This document shows, one piece after another, positions 13,374 to 13,635 of a stretch of DNA of 13,635 nucleotides. The position numbers and the translations under genes were made by a program. The notes beneath the pieces were generated by a model. That model was not told where the DNA came from and made no database searches. It saw nothing but the letters and a program-made list of their open reading frames with translations. Positions within the stretch are counted from its first letter, which is position 1. Each line of letters begins with the position of its first letter. Source of the DNA: Pusillimonas sp. UBA6240 (GTDB lineage: Bacteria; Pseudomonadota; Gammaproteobacteria; Burkholderiales; Burkholderiaceae_B); assembly GCA_002441445.1 (NCBI GenBank), contig DJWC01000114.1, positions 29,773 through 43,407 of the forward strand, given 5' to 3'.

Positions 13374-13635
13374 ATGTCTGCAAACTTTCTACGCAACGCC
13401 TTGCGCGCCGCCGCCATCGTGCCAGCGCTGGCCCTGTCCGCCGGCGCGGCGGCGCAAACCGAACCCTTGAAGGTCGGCTTCGTGTATGTCAGCCCGATAG
13501 GCGAGGCGGGCTGGACCTGGCAGCAGGATACCGGCCGCCGTGAAATGGAGCAGGCGCTGGGCGACAAGGTCAAGACGCAGTATGTGGAAGACGTGCCCGA
13601 GGGGGCCGATGCCGAACGCGTCATCCGCGACCTGG
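13374..13635 (+). CDS. BMP family ABC importer periplasmic binding protein, N-terminal part
   Basis: 87 complete codons lie before the window ends. A Sec signal peptide (Arg-containing start, Ala/Leu core, cleavage near GAAAQ/TEPL at about residue 28) is followed by LKVGFVYVSPIGEAGWTWQQ (32-51). This is the opening strand and first ligand loop of the BMP (PF02608-type) family, which binds nucleosides and related molecules. No lipobox Cys is seen, so a soluble periplasmic protein is expected, as is normal for a Gram-negative. ATG 13374 has GAGGA 5 bases upstream. It is the fourth gene of the importer operon. Full-length relatives are about 360 residues, so most of the protein is to the right of the window. 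Confidence 0.92.
   Translation, partial: MSANFLRNALRAAAIVPALALSAGAAAQTEPLKVGFVYVSPIGEAGWTWQQDTGRREMEQALGDKVKTQYVEDVPEGADAERVIRDL

Noticed and set aside
1..13635. CRISPR arrays, tRNA or rRNA genes, insertion sequences, phage genes or defence systems
   Set aside because: I saw no spaced repeats, tRNA-like cloverleafs, transposase or integrase motifs, or terminal inverted repeats in reading both strands.

Overview
The window is about 60-65% G+C, tightly packed and contains no stretch over 300 bases without a gene. Its gene types (AhpF, meso-diaminopimelate dehydrogenase, an AsmA-family protein, a BMP-type nucleoside-like ABC importer, many LysR/ABC genes) and codon use suggest a betaproteobacterium, most likely Alcaligenaceae (Bordetella/Achromobacter/Pusillimonas-like). 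That placement is inference from protein resemblance; no marker gene is present.

Layout. (1) 1-438 is the C-terminal part of alkyl hydroperoxide reductase subunit F, closed by a clear intrinsic terminator (481-517). (2) 593-4417, minus strand, looks like a four-gene catabolic operon. In transcription order it holds a PuuE/CE4-type polysaccharide-deacetylase-fold hydrolase, a 70-residue unknown protein, an amidase-signature hydrolase, and a branched-chain-amino-acid-type periplasmic binding protein. The first three genes are joined by two ATGA overlaps. The binding-protein gene has an in-frame TAG 42 codons before its evident natural end. (3) 4527-5468 is a divergent GcvA-like LysR regulator. 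The 109-base divergent spacer holds a T-N11-A palindrome and a second inverted repeat placed as expected for a LysR activator. This whole block (593-5468) is visibly poorer in G+C than its surroundings and may be an acquired cassette. (4) 5605-6594 is ddh, followed by hairpins, and 6736-8889 is an AsmA-family protein. (5) An MgtC/SapB-family membrane protein (minus) diverges from a small Pmp3/YqaE-family membrane protein (plus). (6) 9763 to the right edge is a BMP-family ABC importer: a double-domain ATPase, two permeases overlapping head to tail, and the start of the periplasmic binding protein.

How the genes may work together. The minus-strand operon is best explained as LysR-controlled use of a small amide compound. 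A CE4-fold enzyme could open a cyclic imide or ureide ring, and the amidase (with the small protein as a possible partner subunit) could hydrolyse the resulting half-amide. A periplasmic binding protein would capture the substrate, but no matching permease or ATPase lies in the window and the gene may be broken. The right-hand operon is a complete nucleoside/purine-type importer apart from the truncation at the window edge. The most noteworthy items are the interrupted binding-protein gene, the small overlapping gene beside the amidase, and the operator layout between the operon and its regulator.
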